A stretch of 64,000 nucleotides of DNA, taken from assembly GCF_017815135.1 (NCBI RefSeq), contig NZ_JAGJCF010000001.1, positions 434,001-498,000 of the forward strand. The letters run 5' to 3'. Under the pieces are notes generated by a model. It searched no databases, was not told where the DNA came from, and saw nothing but the letters and a program-made list of their open reading frames with translations. How positions within the stretch are numbered: the stretch's first letter is position 1; each line of letters starts with the position of its first letter. The stretch comes from Jiella mangrovi (lineage in GTDB: Bacteria > Pseudomonadota > Alphaproteobacteria > Rhizobiales > Rhizobiaceae). Shown here piece by piece: positions 47,188 through 55,846 of this stretch. The translations under genes were made by a program, and so were the position numbers.

Positions 47188-48477
47188 ATGGGAATTGTCG
47201 CGAAGGCGACTGAAATCGTCGGAGGCGCCGTCGCGCGCGTCAGGCGCTTCGGTTCTCCGGCCCAGCAAGCCGTCGGGCTGACACCGCAGATTCCGGAGGC
47301 GCGGAAACAGGGCATCATGACCCTGAAGCTTCCCTCCGCGGAGGGCTGGAAGGACGGTCGCCTGCCCATCTGCGCGCCGGGCCTCAAGGTCAATGCCTTT
47401 GCATCGAACCTCGATCATCCCCGCTGGATCGAGGTCCTACCGAATGGCGACGTCCTCGTGGCGGAATCGAAGGAGCAGCCGGAGACGCCGCGCAGCCTCA
47501 TGGACCATGCGCAGCAGGCCACGATGCGCCGCGTCAAGGCGATCGGCGAGAGCGCCAATCGTGTCACCCTCTGGCGTGACGCGAATGGGGACGGCGTCGC
47601 CGAGCGCCGCGAGGTCTTCGTTCAAAACCAGAACCAACCCTTCGGCATGGCGCTGGTCGGCGACAGGTTCTACCTCGGCAACACCGATGGCATTCGGCGT
47701 TTCGACTACCGGCCGGGCGATACGAGCCTCACGGGCGACGGCGAACAGCTCGTCGACTTCAAACCGCACGGGCACTGGACCCGCAGCCTGATCGTCTCGC
47801 CGGATCGCACGAAGATCTTTGCCGGCGTCGGGTCGCTGTCCAACATCGGCGACAAGGGAATGGCGGCGGAAGAGGGCCGCGCGGCGATCTGGGAACTCGA
47901 CCTCGCCACGGATAAGGCGCGGATCTTCGCCTCCGGGCTGCGAAACCCCGTCGGCATGGCCTTCGAGCCGGTGACGGGAAAGCTCTGGACCGTCGTCAAC
48001 GAGCGCGACGGGCTCGGCGACGAAACGCCGCCTGACTACCTGACGTCCGTTCAGGAAGGTGGGTTTTACGGCTGGCCCTATTGCTACTGGAGCAGGACCG
48101 TCGACGATCGCGTCCCGCAGGATACGGACCTCGTCGCCCGTGCCATCCAGCCGGATTATGCGCTGGGCGGCCATACGGCATCGCTCGGCCTCTGCTGGAT
48201 GCCGGACGGCACCTTGCCGGGGTTCGGCGAGGGCATGGTGATCGGCCAGCACGGATCGTGGAACCGCGCGACGCTGAGCGGCTACAAGCTGATCTTCGTT
48301 CCCTTCGAGAAGGGCGCGCCGAACGGACCGCCTCGCGACATCCTCTCCGGCTTCCTGTCGAAGGACGAGAAACTGGCCTATGGGCGCCCCGTCGGCGTGG
48401 CGATCGGCGCGGACGGCCGGTCGCTGCTGATGGCCGACGATGTGGGCGACGTCATCTGGCGCGTGACCGGCGCGTGA
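47188..48477 (+). CDS. PQQ-dependent sugar dehydrogenase-like protein (beta-propeller)
   Basis: A 429-residue protein of the soluble glucose/sorbosone dehydrogenase beta-propeller family. Typical blades are NAFASNLDHPRWIEVLPNGDVLVAES, NQPFGMALVGDRFYLGNTDG, SGLRNPVGMAFEP, VQEGGFYGWPYCYW and GMVIGQHGSWNR, carrying the PQQ and calcium ligands. Homologues are usually exported, but the N-terminus here (MGIVAKATEIVGGAVARVRRF) is not a convincing signal peptide. The start might be elsewhere or the protein may be retained in the cytoplasm. No PQQ synthesis genes are nearby. Confidence 0.85.
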   Translation: MGIVAKATEIVGGAVARVRRFGSPAQQAVGLTPQIPEARKQGIMTLKLPSAEGWKDGRLPICAPGLKVNAFASNLDHPRWIEVLPNGDVLVAESKEQPETPRSLMDHAQQATMRRVKAIGESANRVTLWRDANGDGVAERREVFVQNQNQPFGMALVGDRFYLGNTDGIRRFDYRPGDTSLTGDGEQLVDFKPHGHWTRSLIVSPDRTKIFAGVGSLSNIGDKGMAAEEGRAAIWELDLATDKARIFASGLRNPVGMAFEPVTGKLWTVVNERDGLGDETPPDYLTSVQEGGFYGWPYCYWSRTVDDRVPQDTDLVARAIQPDYALGGHTASLGLCWMPDGTLPGFGEGMVIGQHGSWNRATLSGYKLIFVPFEKGAPNGPPRDILSGFLSKDEKLAYGRPVGVAIGADGRSLLMADDVGDVIWRVTGA

Positions 48478-48773
48478 TGCCGTCGGGCGCACGGTAGCGG
48501 CGATCGCGGAAGCCGGCATGAAGCCGTGGATGCGGAACGGGCGCACGACCCGATGGTCGAGCCATCCCCCGATTGCGTCGGCGAAAGAGCGTCAGCAAGG
48601 GTATCGGGAGGATCGGGCGATGCCGATGTCGCGTCCGATACTCGCGCTGAAGGGTTTCGAGGCCGATGGTCCCGGCGCCTTTATTCTCGTGGCAGCGCCC
48701 CGACAGGCGCGGCTCGTCGAGGGCGATCCGGTCTTCCTTCATTCATTGCGTCGGGTGAAGCGAGCGCGAAGGA
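48478..48773. other. Spacer between convergent sugar dehydrogenase and tetR genes
   Basis: A 296-base convergent gap. Several short frames overlap here on both strands but none has a recognisable domain, signal peptide or ribosome-binding site, and I see no clear terminator. Confidence 0.4.
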
Positions 48774-49412
48774 TCACCCCCTGGATGGCAAGTCTCCAAG
48801 CGGCCGATCACGGGCGATGCCTTGGAGGAAAATATCGACGCCCTCATTGACCAGTGCATCCAGCTCAGCCCCTCGGGGCGGCTCGGCGAGACCCAGAACC
48901 GCATCGCGGAGCCCATCGGCGACGATCATCGAGACGAGCATCATCGCAGCCCGTTCGGCCTGTTTGATGTCGATCCTGCCGTCCCTGCCGTAAGCCGCGA
49001 GCTGGTCGGCGAGCGGCCTGATCGCGAGGCGTTTGACGGTCTGGACATAAAGCTGCGAGACATGCGGAAAGCGCTGCGCCTCGCTCATGACGACGCGATA
49101 GGACGCGATCCCGTGTTCGGAGAAGGTGAGCGCGGCAAAGGCTTTCATGAAGGTCTTCAGCCACTCGGCCGGGCTAAGGCCGGGAGCGGCGGTGGTCACC
49201 GGGCCGACCGACCTCGTCACCATGGCGTGCATCACCGCTTCGAGAAGCGCCTCCTTCGACGGCACATGCCTGTAGATCGTCTTCTTCGACATTCCGGCCG
49301 CTGACGCGATACGCCCGACATTGGCGTCGGCAAAGCCGTGCTGCCGGAATTCCGCCAGCGCGCTCTCAAGCAGGGGTGGAGGCAGCTCGGTGATCGCTTT
49401 GTCGTCGCTCAT
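48774..49412 (-). CDS. TetR-family repressor, probable regulator of the adjacent P450 gene
   Basis: A 212-residue TetR protein. The DNA-binding domain covers about residues 8-55, with LAEFRQHGFADANVGRIASAAGMSKKTIYRHVPSKEALLEAV-type sequence; the recognition-helix piece is MSKKTIYRHV. An all-helical ligand domain follows. It is transcribed divergently from the CYP102 gene, and the 150-base region between them contains a perfect 20-bp palindrome. In Bacillus, CYP102 genes are repressed by the TetR protein FatR and induced by fatty acids, so an equivalent circuit is likely here. The start at 49412 fits the first conserved residues. Confidence 0.9.
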   Translation of the reverse strand: MSDDKAITELPPPLLESALAEFRQHGFADANVGRIASAAGMSKKTIYRHVPSKEALLEAVMHAMVTRSVGPVTTAAPGLSPAEWLKTFMKAFAALTFSEHGIASYRVVMSEAQRFPHVSQLYVQTVKRLAIRPLADQLAAYGRDGRIDIKQAERAAMMLVSMIVADGLRDAVLGLAEPPRGAELDALVNEGVDIFLQGIARDRPLGDLPSRG

Positions 49413-49449
49413 GGGCCGACTCTTAGACCGCGCTGCCGAAGCGGTCGAT

Positions 49450-49469
49450 TGGAAACCCATGGGTTTCCA
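49450..49469. promoter_or_regulatory. 20-bp perfect palindrome, probable TetR operator
   Basis: TGGAAACCCATGGGTTTCCA is fully self-complementary and lies 38 bases before tetR and 93 bases before the P450 gene. It is the only long palindrome in the divergent region and fits a TetR dimer site controlling both genes. Confidence 0.7.
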
Positions 49470-49562
49470 TCGGCGCACCCCGCTCCTATATCCCTCGCAA
49501 CGAACCGGCGCCCGCGAGACGCCAGGTCGAAGCTTCGACCGTCAAGCAGAGCGAGAGACGCC

Positions 49563-52500
49563 ATGAGCGATGTGATTCCGCGCCCGAAGGGCCTGCCACT
49601 GATCGGCAATCTGCCCGAGATCGATCCTGAGGCTCCCGTCCAGAGCATGATTCGATTGGCAAAGGCCAATGGCCCCCTGTTTCGCCTGGACATCCCCGGC
49701 AACAGCCTCGTCATCGTCGGCAGCCAGGCGCTCACCGACGAATTATGCGACGAAACCCGGTTTCAAAAGGCGCTGCACCGGCCCCTGGAGGAAGCGCGCA
49801 CGGTGGCCGGCGACGGTCTCTTCACCGCCTATGACGAGGAGCCGAACTGGGGCAAGGCGCACAGATTGCTGATGCCGGCCTTCGGTCCCTTGGGCCTCAG
49901 ATCGATGTTCGACCGGATGCTCGACATCGCCGAGCAGATGATGGCGCGCTGGGAGCGTTTCGGCGACGGGGCGGTGATCGACGTCGCCGACAACATGACG
50001 CGTCTCACACTCGACACGATCGCGCTCTCGGCCTTCGACTTCCGCTTCAACAGCTTCTATCAGAGCGAGCTGCATCCCTTCGTCAACGCCATGTCCCGGG
50101 CGCTGGAGGAGTCGGGCCGGCGGGCGCGCCTGCCCCATGGCGTCGGCCGTTTGAACCTGCTTCGCAACCGCCTGTTCGAATCCGACACGCGGGTCCTGCG
50201 CGAGGTCGCCGACCGCCTCATCGAAGAGCGCATCCGCGATCCGCGTCTCGGCGAACGCGGCGACCTCCTCGACCGCATGCTGACCGCCAGGGACCCCGAG
50301 ACCGGCGAGACTCTCAGCCGGGAGAATATCGGCTATCAGATGATCACCTTTCTGGTGGCCGGGCATGAAACCACCAGCGGGCTTTTGAGCTTTGCGACCT
50401 GGCTGCTCTTGAAGCATCCCGAAACTCTGGCCAAAGCCAGGGCACATGTGGACGACGTGCTCGGGGGTTCGACGCCTCGTTTCGAGGATATCGGCCGCCT
50501 CTCCTATCTCAAGCAGATCCTCGAGGAGACGCTGCGCTTGTGGCCGACTGCCCCGGCCTTTGGCGTCCATGCGCGCGAGACGACGACGATCGGTGGCCGC
50601 TACAAGGTCACGCCGGAGGATGTCCTTCTCATTCTGACGCCCGTTCTGCACCGCGACCCCGCCGTCTGGGAGGCGCCCGAGCAGTTCCGGCCGGAACGCT
50701 TCGCCCCGGATCAGGCCGCCAAACTGCCGCCGAATGCCTGGAAGCCCTTCGGCAACGGGCAAAGGGCCTGCATCGGTCGCGGCTTTGCCATGCAGGAGGC
50801 GGTGCTGGTGCTCGCCTTGATGCTGCAACGCTTCGACATCGCGCTCGCCGATTGCGACTATGCGCTGGTGGTGAGCGAGACGCTGACACTCAAGCCGAAA
50901 GGGCTGCGCATTCATGCGCGCCGCCGCGATACGGGTGACAGGGCGGTGGCGCGAACGCAAAGCCCGCGCCCTGCCGAGACCCCGGCGTCGGTCGCCTCGG
51001 CAAAACCGGCCGTGCCGCAGGCCGATCTCGGCCCCCTCACCATCCTCTACGGCAGCAATTCGGGCACCAGCGAAGCCTTCGCCCAGCGCATCGCCGGGGA
51101 GGCCGTCGCCCAAGGCTATGAGGCAACCTCCGCTCCGATGGATCAATATGCCGAGGGGCTGCCGAAGGCCGGGCCGCTCATCCTCGTCACGGCCTCCTAC
51201 GAAGGCCAGCCCCCCGCCAATGCCGGGCGCTTTCTCGCGGCGATCGAGGATCTGCCGGCGGACGCGCTCGCCACGCGCCGCTTCGCCGTCTTCGGTTGCG
51301 GCAATCGGCAATGGGCACGCACCTATCAGGCAATCCCCAAACGTGTCGAGAAAGCGCTGACGAAGGCGGGCGCAAAAGCCCTTCTGCCGCGCGGCGAAGG
51401 CGATGCCGCCGGCAATATCTTCGGCGATTTCGAAAGCTGGTCCGGCGCGCTGTGGCCAGCGCTTGCCGGCGCCGAGGGGCGCCAGGCGAGCGGCGGGGAC
51501 CTTGCGTCTCTCAAGGTCGATATTCGCTCCGGCGTCCGCGAGCGCGCGCTGAAGCTCGACGAGATGCAGCGCGCCACCGTCGTTACGAACCGTGAGCTGG
51601 TCGACATGACCAAAGACGGCGCCCGGTCGAAACGGCACATCGAAATCGCCCTGCCTCAAGGGATAAGCTATCGCGCCGGCGACTATCTGGCGGTGCTGCC
51701 CAGCAATCCGCCCCAGACGGTGCGGCGTGTCCTGGCGCGCTTTTCCCTCGCGCCCGATGCCGAGATCGTCATCAAGGGCGCGCCGGGTGTGCCGTCCTCG
51801 CTGCCGGTGGACCGGCCCGTGGCGGCCGAAACCCTGTTTGCGGACTATCTCGAACTGCAGCAGCCGGCGACCGCCGGTCAGGTCGCGGCCCTCGTCGAGG
51901 CGATCGCCTGCCCGCCGGAACGGGAAGCCGCCAGGCACCTGTCGGATCCCGAAACCTATGCGGCGGAAATTCTGGGCAAGCGCGTCACCCTGCTCGACCT
52001 CCTGGAGCGGTTTTCCTCGGCCGACTTCGCCCTCGGCGCCTTCATCGCCGCCATGCCGCCGATGCGCTCCCGGCAATATTCGATCGCCTCCTCGCCGCTC
52101 GTCGACCCGGCCCGCTGCGCTCTGAGGGTCTCGGTCCTCTCCGCGCCCGCCTTGGGCGGCGCTCATCGCCATGAGGGGGTCGCTTCGACCTTTCTGGCGC
52201 GCCTTGCCGAGGGAGACAGTTTCGGGGCCGCCGTCCGGCCAAGTCAGGTCGGATTCCATTTGCCTGAGGATCCGACACTTCCGATCATCATGGTCTGTGC
52301 CGGCAGCGGCATCGCCCCGTTCCGGGGCTTCATCGAAGAGCGCGCCGCCTTGCAGCAGGCCGGGACGGCGATCGGTCGGGCGATCCTCTTCTTCGGGGTG
52401 CGCGATCCCGAGATGGATTTTCTCTACCGGGACGAGCTGGAGCGCTGGCAGGGCGCCGGCGCCGTCGCCCTGCGAATGGCGTTTTCTGAAACACCCGGGG

Positions 52501-52739
52501 ACGGCGTCGTTTATGTGCAGGATGCGATCTGGCGCGACCGTGCCGAGATCGCCAAGCTGTTTCGCGCCGGCGGCCGCGTCTTCGTCTGCGGCGACGGCAC
52601 GCGGATGGCCGCCGCGGTGCGAGACACGTTCCTGCGCATCTATCAGGAGGCCATGAATGCAAGTCGCGAAGCCGCTGAAGCCTGGGCCGAGAAGATCGAG
52701 CGCGAGGCGACCCGCTACGTCGCGGACGTGTTCGGCTAG
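49563..52739 (+). CDS. CYP102-type self-sufficient cytochrome P450/NADPH-P450 reductase
   Basis: A 1058-residue fusion like P450 BM3: fatty-acid (sub-terminal) hydroxylase with its own reductase. Heme domain, about 1-470: GDGLF with Phe87 at the position of the substrate-gating Phe of BM3, AGHETT at 266-271 (oxygen activation), an EETLRLWP ExxR helix, and the heme ligand Cys403 in FGNGQRACIGRG. An Ala/Pro-rich linker precedes the FMN domain (ILYGSNSGTSEAFA from about 493). The FAD/NADPH part shows RQYSIASSP and MVCAGSGIAPFRGF. Colinear and full length. The start at 49563 matches the family N-terminus. It is probably under the divergent TetR repressor; a methyltransferase follows after 87 bases. 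Confidence 0.96.
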   Translation: MSDVIPRPKGLPLIGNLPEIDPEAPVQSMIRLAKANGPLFRLDIPGNSLVIVGSQALTDELCDETRFQKALHRPLEEARTVAGDGLFTAYDEEPNWGKAHRLLMPAFGPLGLRSMFDRMLDIAEQMMARWERFGDGAVIDVADNMTRLTLDTIALSAFDFRFNSFYQSELHPFVNAMSRALEESGRRARLPHGVGRLNLLRNRLFESDTRVLREVADRLIEERIRDPRLGERGDLLDRMLTARDPETGETLSRENIGYQMITFLVAGHETTSGLLSFATWLLLKHPETLAKARAHVDDVLGGSTPRFEDIGRLSYLKQILEETLRLWPTAPAFGVHARETTTIGGRYKVTPEDVLLILTPVLHRDPAVWEAPEQFRPERFAPDQAAKLPPNAWKPFGNGQRACIGRGFAMQEAVLVLALMLQRFDIALADCDYALVVSETLTLKPKGLRIHARRRDTGDRAVARTQSPRPAETPASVASAKPAVPQADLGPLTILYGSNSGTSEAFAQRIAGEAVAQGYEATSAPMDQYAEGLPKAGPLILVTASYEGQPPANAGRFLAAIEDLPADALATRRFAVFGCGNRQWARTYQAIPKRVEKALTKAGAKALLPRGEGDAAGNIFGDFESWSGALWPALAGAEGRQASGGDLASLKVDIRSGVRERALKLDEMQRATVVTNRELVDMTKDGARSKRHIEIALPQGISYRAGDYLAVLPSNPPQTVRRVLARFSLAPDAEIVIKGAPGVPSSLPVDRPVAAETLFADYLELQQPATAGQVAALVEAIACPPEREAARHLSDPETYAAEILGKRVTLLDLLERFSSADFALGAFIAAMPPMRSRQYSIASSPLVDPARCALRVSVLSAPALGGAHRHEGVASTFLARLAEGDSFGAAVRPSQVGFHLPEDPTLPIIMVCAGSGIAPFRGFIEERAALQQAGTAIGRAILFFGVRDPEMDFLYRDELERWQGAGAVALRMAFSETPGDGVVYVQDAIWRDRAEIAKLFRAGGRVFVCGDGTRMAAAVRDTFLRIYQEAMNASREAAEAWAEKIEREATRYVADVFG

Positions 52740-52826
52740 ATTCGGGGCTGCGACAGCTTGTCCGTCCCGGCGTGACCGGAGAGATTGGCTTGTCGTTAAA
52801 AAGCGGCCGTTCACCTGGGACAGCCA

Positions 52827-53636
52827 ATGTCAGGAAGCCAAAGCACATTCGCGAATGCCGACCAGACACGTGCCGAGCTGTCTGATTTGATCGACCAGCA
52901 GATGAGTCGGCTCGGCTTGGTGGCTATGGACGCGCTGGGATCCATCGAAGGCAAGAGTGTTCTCGACGTCGGCTGCGGAACCGGTCAAACGCTGATCCAG
53001 CTTGCCGATCGAGTCGGGCCGGCGGGGCGGGTGATCGGTATTGAGATCGCGCCTCGTGTTCTGTCGCTTGCCTTGGGCCGAACGCAGGATCGAGCCCACA
53101 TCTCGCTGGTGCAGGGCGACGCCTCGCAACCGCCGCTGCCCGATTGGAGCCTCGACGCGCTTTATTCCCGATTCGGCGTGATGTTCTTTGCCCATCCTGT
53201 CCGGGCATTTTCGAAGCTGCGCCGGCTGTTGCGCCCAAACGGCCGGGTCGCCTTTGTCTGCTGGCGCGCAACAGGCGAGAACGAAATCGACTTCGCCCCA
53301 CTTGAAGCAGCAGGTCTGACGTTCGAAGAGCCGCCTCATGCGAGCCTCGCGAACGCGACGGTCATCGAAAAGGTTCTGGAAGAAGCGGGGTTCCACCAGA
53401 TCACCGTCCGCCCGCTGGACGTAAATGTTTCCTGCGGCGGCGTGGAGGCGACGCTGAATGTCGTAACGAGGGTCGGAGCGCTCGGGAAGATGCTTCGCGA
53501 AGCGCCGGAACTCCGTCAAAAGGCAATACCCCGCGTTCGCGCGATGCTGGAGAGGCGGGCTGTTGCGGGGAAGGTCGACCTGACGGCTTCGACATGGATC
53601 GTCACCGCAACGAGCGAACGGGTCGAGGCATGTTAG
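52827..53636 (+). CDS. Class I SAM-dependent methyltransferase
   Basis: A 269-residue cytoplasmic methyltransferase. The SAM fold is clear: motif I SVLDVGCGTGQT at about 44-55, motif II GRVIGIEIAPRVL, then LVQGDASQPPLPDWSLDALYSRFGVMFF (motif III and post-motif) and LLRPNGRVAFVCWR. The UbiE-like pattern suggests a small-molecule substrate, but the C-terminal half, which would tell, is not recognised. It is 87 bases behind the P450 and on its strand, so co-transcription is possible. Confidence 0.85.
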   Translation: MSGSQSTFANADQTRAELSDLIDQQMSRLGLVAMDALGSIEGKSVLDVGCGTGQTLIQLADRVGPAGRVIGIEIAPRVLSLALGRTQDRAHISLVQGDASQPPLPDWSLDALYSRFGVMFFAHPVRAFSKLRRLLRPNGRVAFVCWRATGENEIDFAPLEAAGLTFEEPPHASLANATVIEKVLEEAGFHQITVRPLDVNVSCGGVEATLNVVTRVGALGKMLREAPELRQKAIPRVRAMLERRAVAGKVDLTASTWIVTATSERVEAC

Positions 53637-53693
53637 AGACGCCAGCGACACCGTGGCATCAGCCGCCAGTTCGATATGGTGAGAGAGGCCGGA

Positions 53694-54323
53694 ATGGAGC
53701 CGATGAAGCGCGAGGCGACTGCGAGGATCTGTCTTGTCGGCAACGCGCCGACACGCGAGGACCATTCTCGCGAGATCGATGCTGCAAAGGTCGTCATACG
53801 GATCAACAACACGTTCGGCCACGGTTCGGTGACCGGAAACCGGACCACTCATCTCTTCCTGATCAATTGCGGTGGTCAGATGCGCGCATGGCTGGACGAT
53901 GCCGCTTTTAGGCAGATGCCGGCACTCCTTCAGGCCGAGGAAGTCTTGCTGCCGATCCATCCGGCCAAGGATGATCTGATCGAGCCGCCGCTCACACGTG
54001 ACGAGCGGTCCGCGCCGGACGGCCGGAACTACGCGGATGAGGCTCTTGCAACGCTTACATCCATGGGCAAGCGCGCTGCTCTCGTCGATGTCGAGCATTT
54101 CCTCAAGGCCTCCGCGATCCTCGGCTACGCGCGGCCGGAACGGGAGATGAGTGCACCTTCGACTGGACTGATCGCCCTCCTATGGGCGCTCGATACCTTC
54201 GCGTCACCGATCGCAATCTATGGCTTCGGCTTCGACGGATGGTCCGGCCATCGCTGGGACCGGGAAAAAGCCTTCTTCGAAGCGATGCACGAGGCCGGCC
54301 GCATTCGGCTCGGCTCAGTCTGA
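53694..54323 (+). CDS. GT29-like (sialyltransferase-fold) protein of unknown function
   Basis: A 209-residue protein. CLVGNAPTREDHSREIDAAKVVIRINNTFGHG resembles the nucleotide-sugar start of GT29 proteins (VGN.P and ID..D.ViR.N), and RTTHLFLINCGGQM and STGLIALLWAL continue that pattern, as does GFGFDGWSGHRWDREKAFF near the end. Close bacterial homologues have been named urease-operon accessory proteins, but no urease gene is near. A true transferase role is not shown. The start at 53694 is chosen for the AGAGAGG box 5 bases upstream; ATGs at 53676 and 53703 are alternatives. Confidence 0.68.
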   Translation: MEPMKREATARICLVGNAPTREDHSREIDAAKVVIRINNTFGHGSVTGNRTTHLFLINCGGQMRAWLDDAAFRQMPALLQAEEVLLPIHPAKDDLIEPPLTRDERSAPDGRNYADEALATLTSMGKRAALVDVEHFLKASAILGYARPEREMSAPSTGLIALLWALDTFASPIAIYGFGFDGWSGHRWDREKAFFEAMHEAGRIRLGSV

Positions 54324-54636
54324 TCCGCCGCTCTGGAACACAGGCCACCGGGCCTGAGCGCTCCTGCGAGCCCTTCGACCGCTCGCAACTTATACTCGCT
54401 TAATTCGCGCAAGCCCCCAACGCGCTATCTATCCCGCCTGTAAGTGCTACGGCATCGGCCCGAAAACCGGACCCGACCTTCGGTACGCACGATACGTCGT
54501 TTCAAAGAGTCAGAGCCCCGTGCTTCCCTATGGACGCACGGGGCTCCGAGTCGCATCGGAGTTACTAGGACATGGCTGATCTTCACAAGCGGAGCGATGC
54601 CGGCACGCAACCGGTGACCGGCATTCCGGTCTGTCG
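54324..54636. other. Spacer with a palindromic element upstream of the glycan cluster
   Basis: A 313-base region. It holds the stem-loop at 54513-54546, a diverged relative of the palindromic element at 37883-37926. The part 54375-54395 is AT-rich and could carry the promoter of the following gene. No protein-like frame is visible. Confidence 0.5.
54513..54546. terminator. Strong stem-loop, related to the rhizobial palindromic element
   Basis: An 11-bp perfect stem (54513-54523 with 54536-54546) with a 12-base loop containing TCCCTATGGA. The layout AGAGC.CCGTGC.TCC...GGACGCAC matches the element at 37883-37926. It may terminate transcription from the GT29-like gene, although no T tract follows. 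Confidence 0.5.
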
Positions 54637-55770
54637 ATGAAGAAGCCCATCGCCTTTTTCGTCCACCATCAGGGACGCGGCCACGCCAATCGCACCATGG
54701 CGATGGTGGAGGCTTTCTCTCGGGACCGGCCGGTGTCGGTGCTGACGGCCGGCCCCCATCTCTTCGACGGCTTCTCCCGCGATATCGAACTGATCGCTCT
54801 GCCCAACATGATCGGCGCAGCCGTTCCGACGAAGCGGCTTTATGCCGAGCCGACGCCCTCGACCCTGCACTGCGTGCCGTTGGGGCTGAAGGAGATGCGC
54901 GCGACCATGCGCGGGATCCTCGACCATCTCGACGCAAGGGACGTCGGACTGTTCGTCGTCGATGTTTCCTCCGAGATTGCCCTCCTGTCGCGGATCGCAT
55001 CGGTTCCGGCGGTGCAGATCCGCATGCATGGCGATCGCTCCGATGCCGGCCATGTCGGCAGCTACGAATCCAGCGTCGGCATGCTGGCGCCCTTCGACGA
55101 GAGCCTCGAGCAGGAGGACTATCCGGTCAATCTCAGGGCCAAGACCTTCTACAGTGGCGGGCTCTGCACGACGCGCGATCCCGTGCCGACGCGCGATGCA
55201 GCGCGCAAGGCCCTCGGTTACGGGGATAGCCGCGAGATCGTCGTCGTTCTCACCGGCGGCGGCGGCGCGGGAACGCCCTATGCACCGCTCACGGTGGGAG
55301 CGCGGGCCTTGCCGGATGCCGAGTGGCTGGTACTCGGGCCGACGCTGAAGGAAGGCCACGAAACGAACTTCGCCAATCTGAAAGAGCTCGGATGGGTGTC
55401 GAACGTCACCGACTATCTGGCGGCGGCCGATATCGTCATTGCCTCGGCGGGCGACAATACGGTCACCGAGATCGCAAGGGTCGGGCGGCCCTTCGTGGTC
55501 GTTCCGGAATGGCGCTATTTCGGCGAACAGGCCCGCAAGGCCGAAGCCCTCGCCCGCCTTGGAGCGGCCGTTCACGCCCCGCAATGGCCGGGCGACATCG
55601 CGGGATGGCAGCAGCTGATGGCGAAGGCGCGCAAGCTCGATCCGGACCACCTGACGCCGCTCTACGACCCGCAGGCGGCGCGGAAGGCTGCCAGCTGGCT
55701 GGAAGATCTGACCGACGAACTCTGGGACTCGGAAGGGAAGCACCTCGTGACGCCGATCGCGGCCCAATAG
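54637..55770 (+). CDS. Glycosyltransferase of the GT-B fold, MurG/GT28-like
   Basis: A 377-residue protein. The N-terminus IAFFVHHQGRGHANRTMAM has the Gly-His-x-x-Arg loop of GT28 and MGT-type enzymes. The C-terminal nucleotide-sugar domain shows VVVLTGGGGAGTP and YLAAADIVIASAGDNTVTEIARVGRPFVVVPE, similar in layout to the MurG donor site. Cytoplasmic, no signal. Acceptor and donor are unknown. It is convergent with the GT2 gene and opens the dense glycosyltransferase cluster. Confidence 0.82.
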   Translation: MKKPIAFFVHHQGRGHANRTMAMVEAFSRDRPVSVLTAGPHLFDGFSRDIELIALPNMIGAAVPTKRLYAEPTPSTLHCVPLGLKEMRATMRGILDHLDARDVGLFVVDVSSEIALLSRIASVPAVQIRMHGDRSDAGHVGSYESSVGMLAPFDESLEQEDYPVNLRAKTFYSGGLCTTRDPVPTRDAARKALGYGDSREIVVVLTGGGGAGTPYAPLTVGARALPDAEWLVLGPTLKEGHETNFANLKELGWVSNVTDYLAAADIVIASAGDNTVTEIARVGRPFVVVPEWRYFGEQARKAEALARLGAAVHAPQWPGDIAGWQQLMAKARKLDPDHLTPLYDPQAARKAASWLEDLTDELWDSEGKHLVTPIAAQ

Positions 55771-55846
55771 TGCGAGCGTCGCGTCATCGGGCACCCGGCT
55801 GAGGCGCTTGCGAGGAACCGAACACCGCATGCCTGTGCCCGGATCC

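Noticed and set aside
48478-48773. Small genes between the sugar dehydrogenase and tetR
   Set aside because: Frames on both strands lack a domain, signal peptide and ribosome-binding site, and contradict one another.
49743-52814. A 1023-codon open frame on the minus strand opposite the CYP102 gene
   Set aside because: Antisense shadow caused by high third-position GC; the plus strand encodes a full-length, motif-complete P450-reductase.
53694-54323. Urease-operon accessory function
   Set aside because: No urease structural or accessory gene is in the window; only the GT29-like fold pattern is supported.
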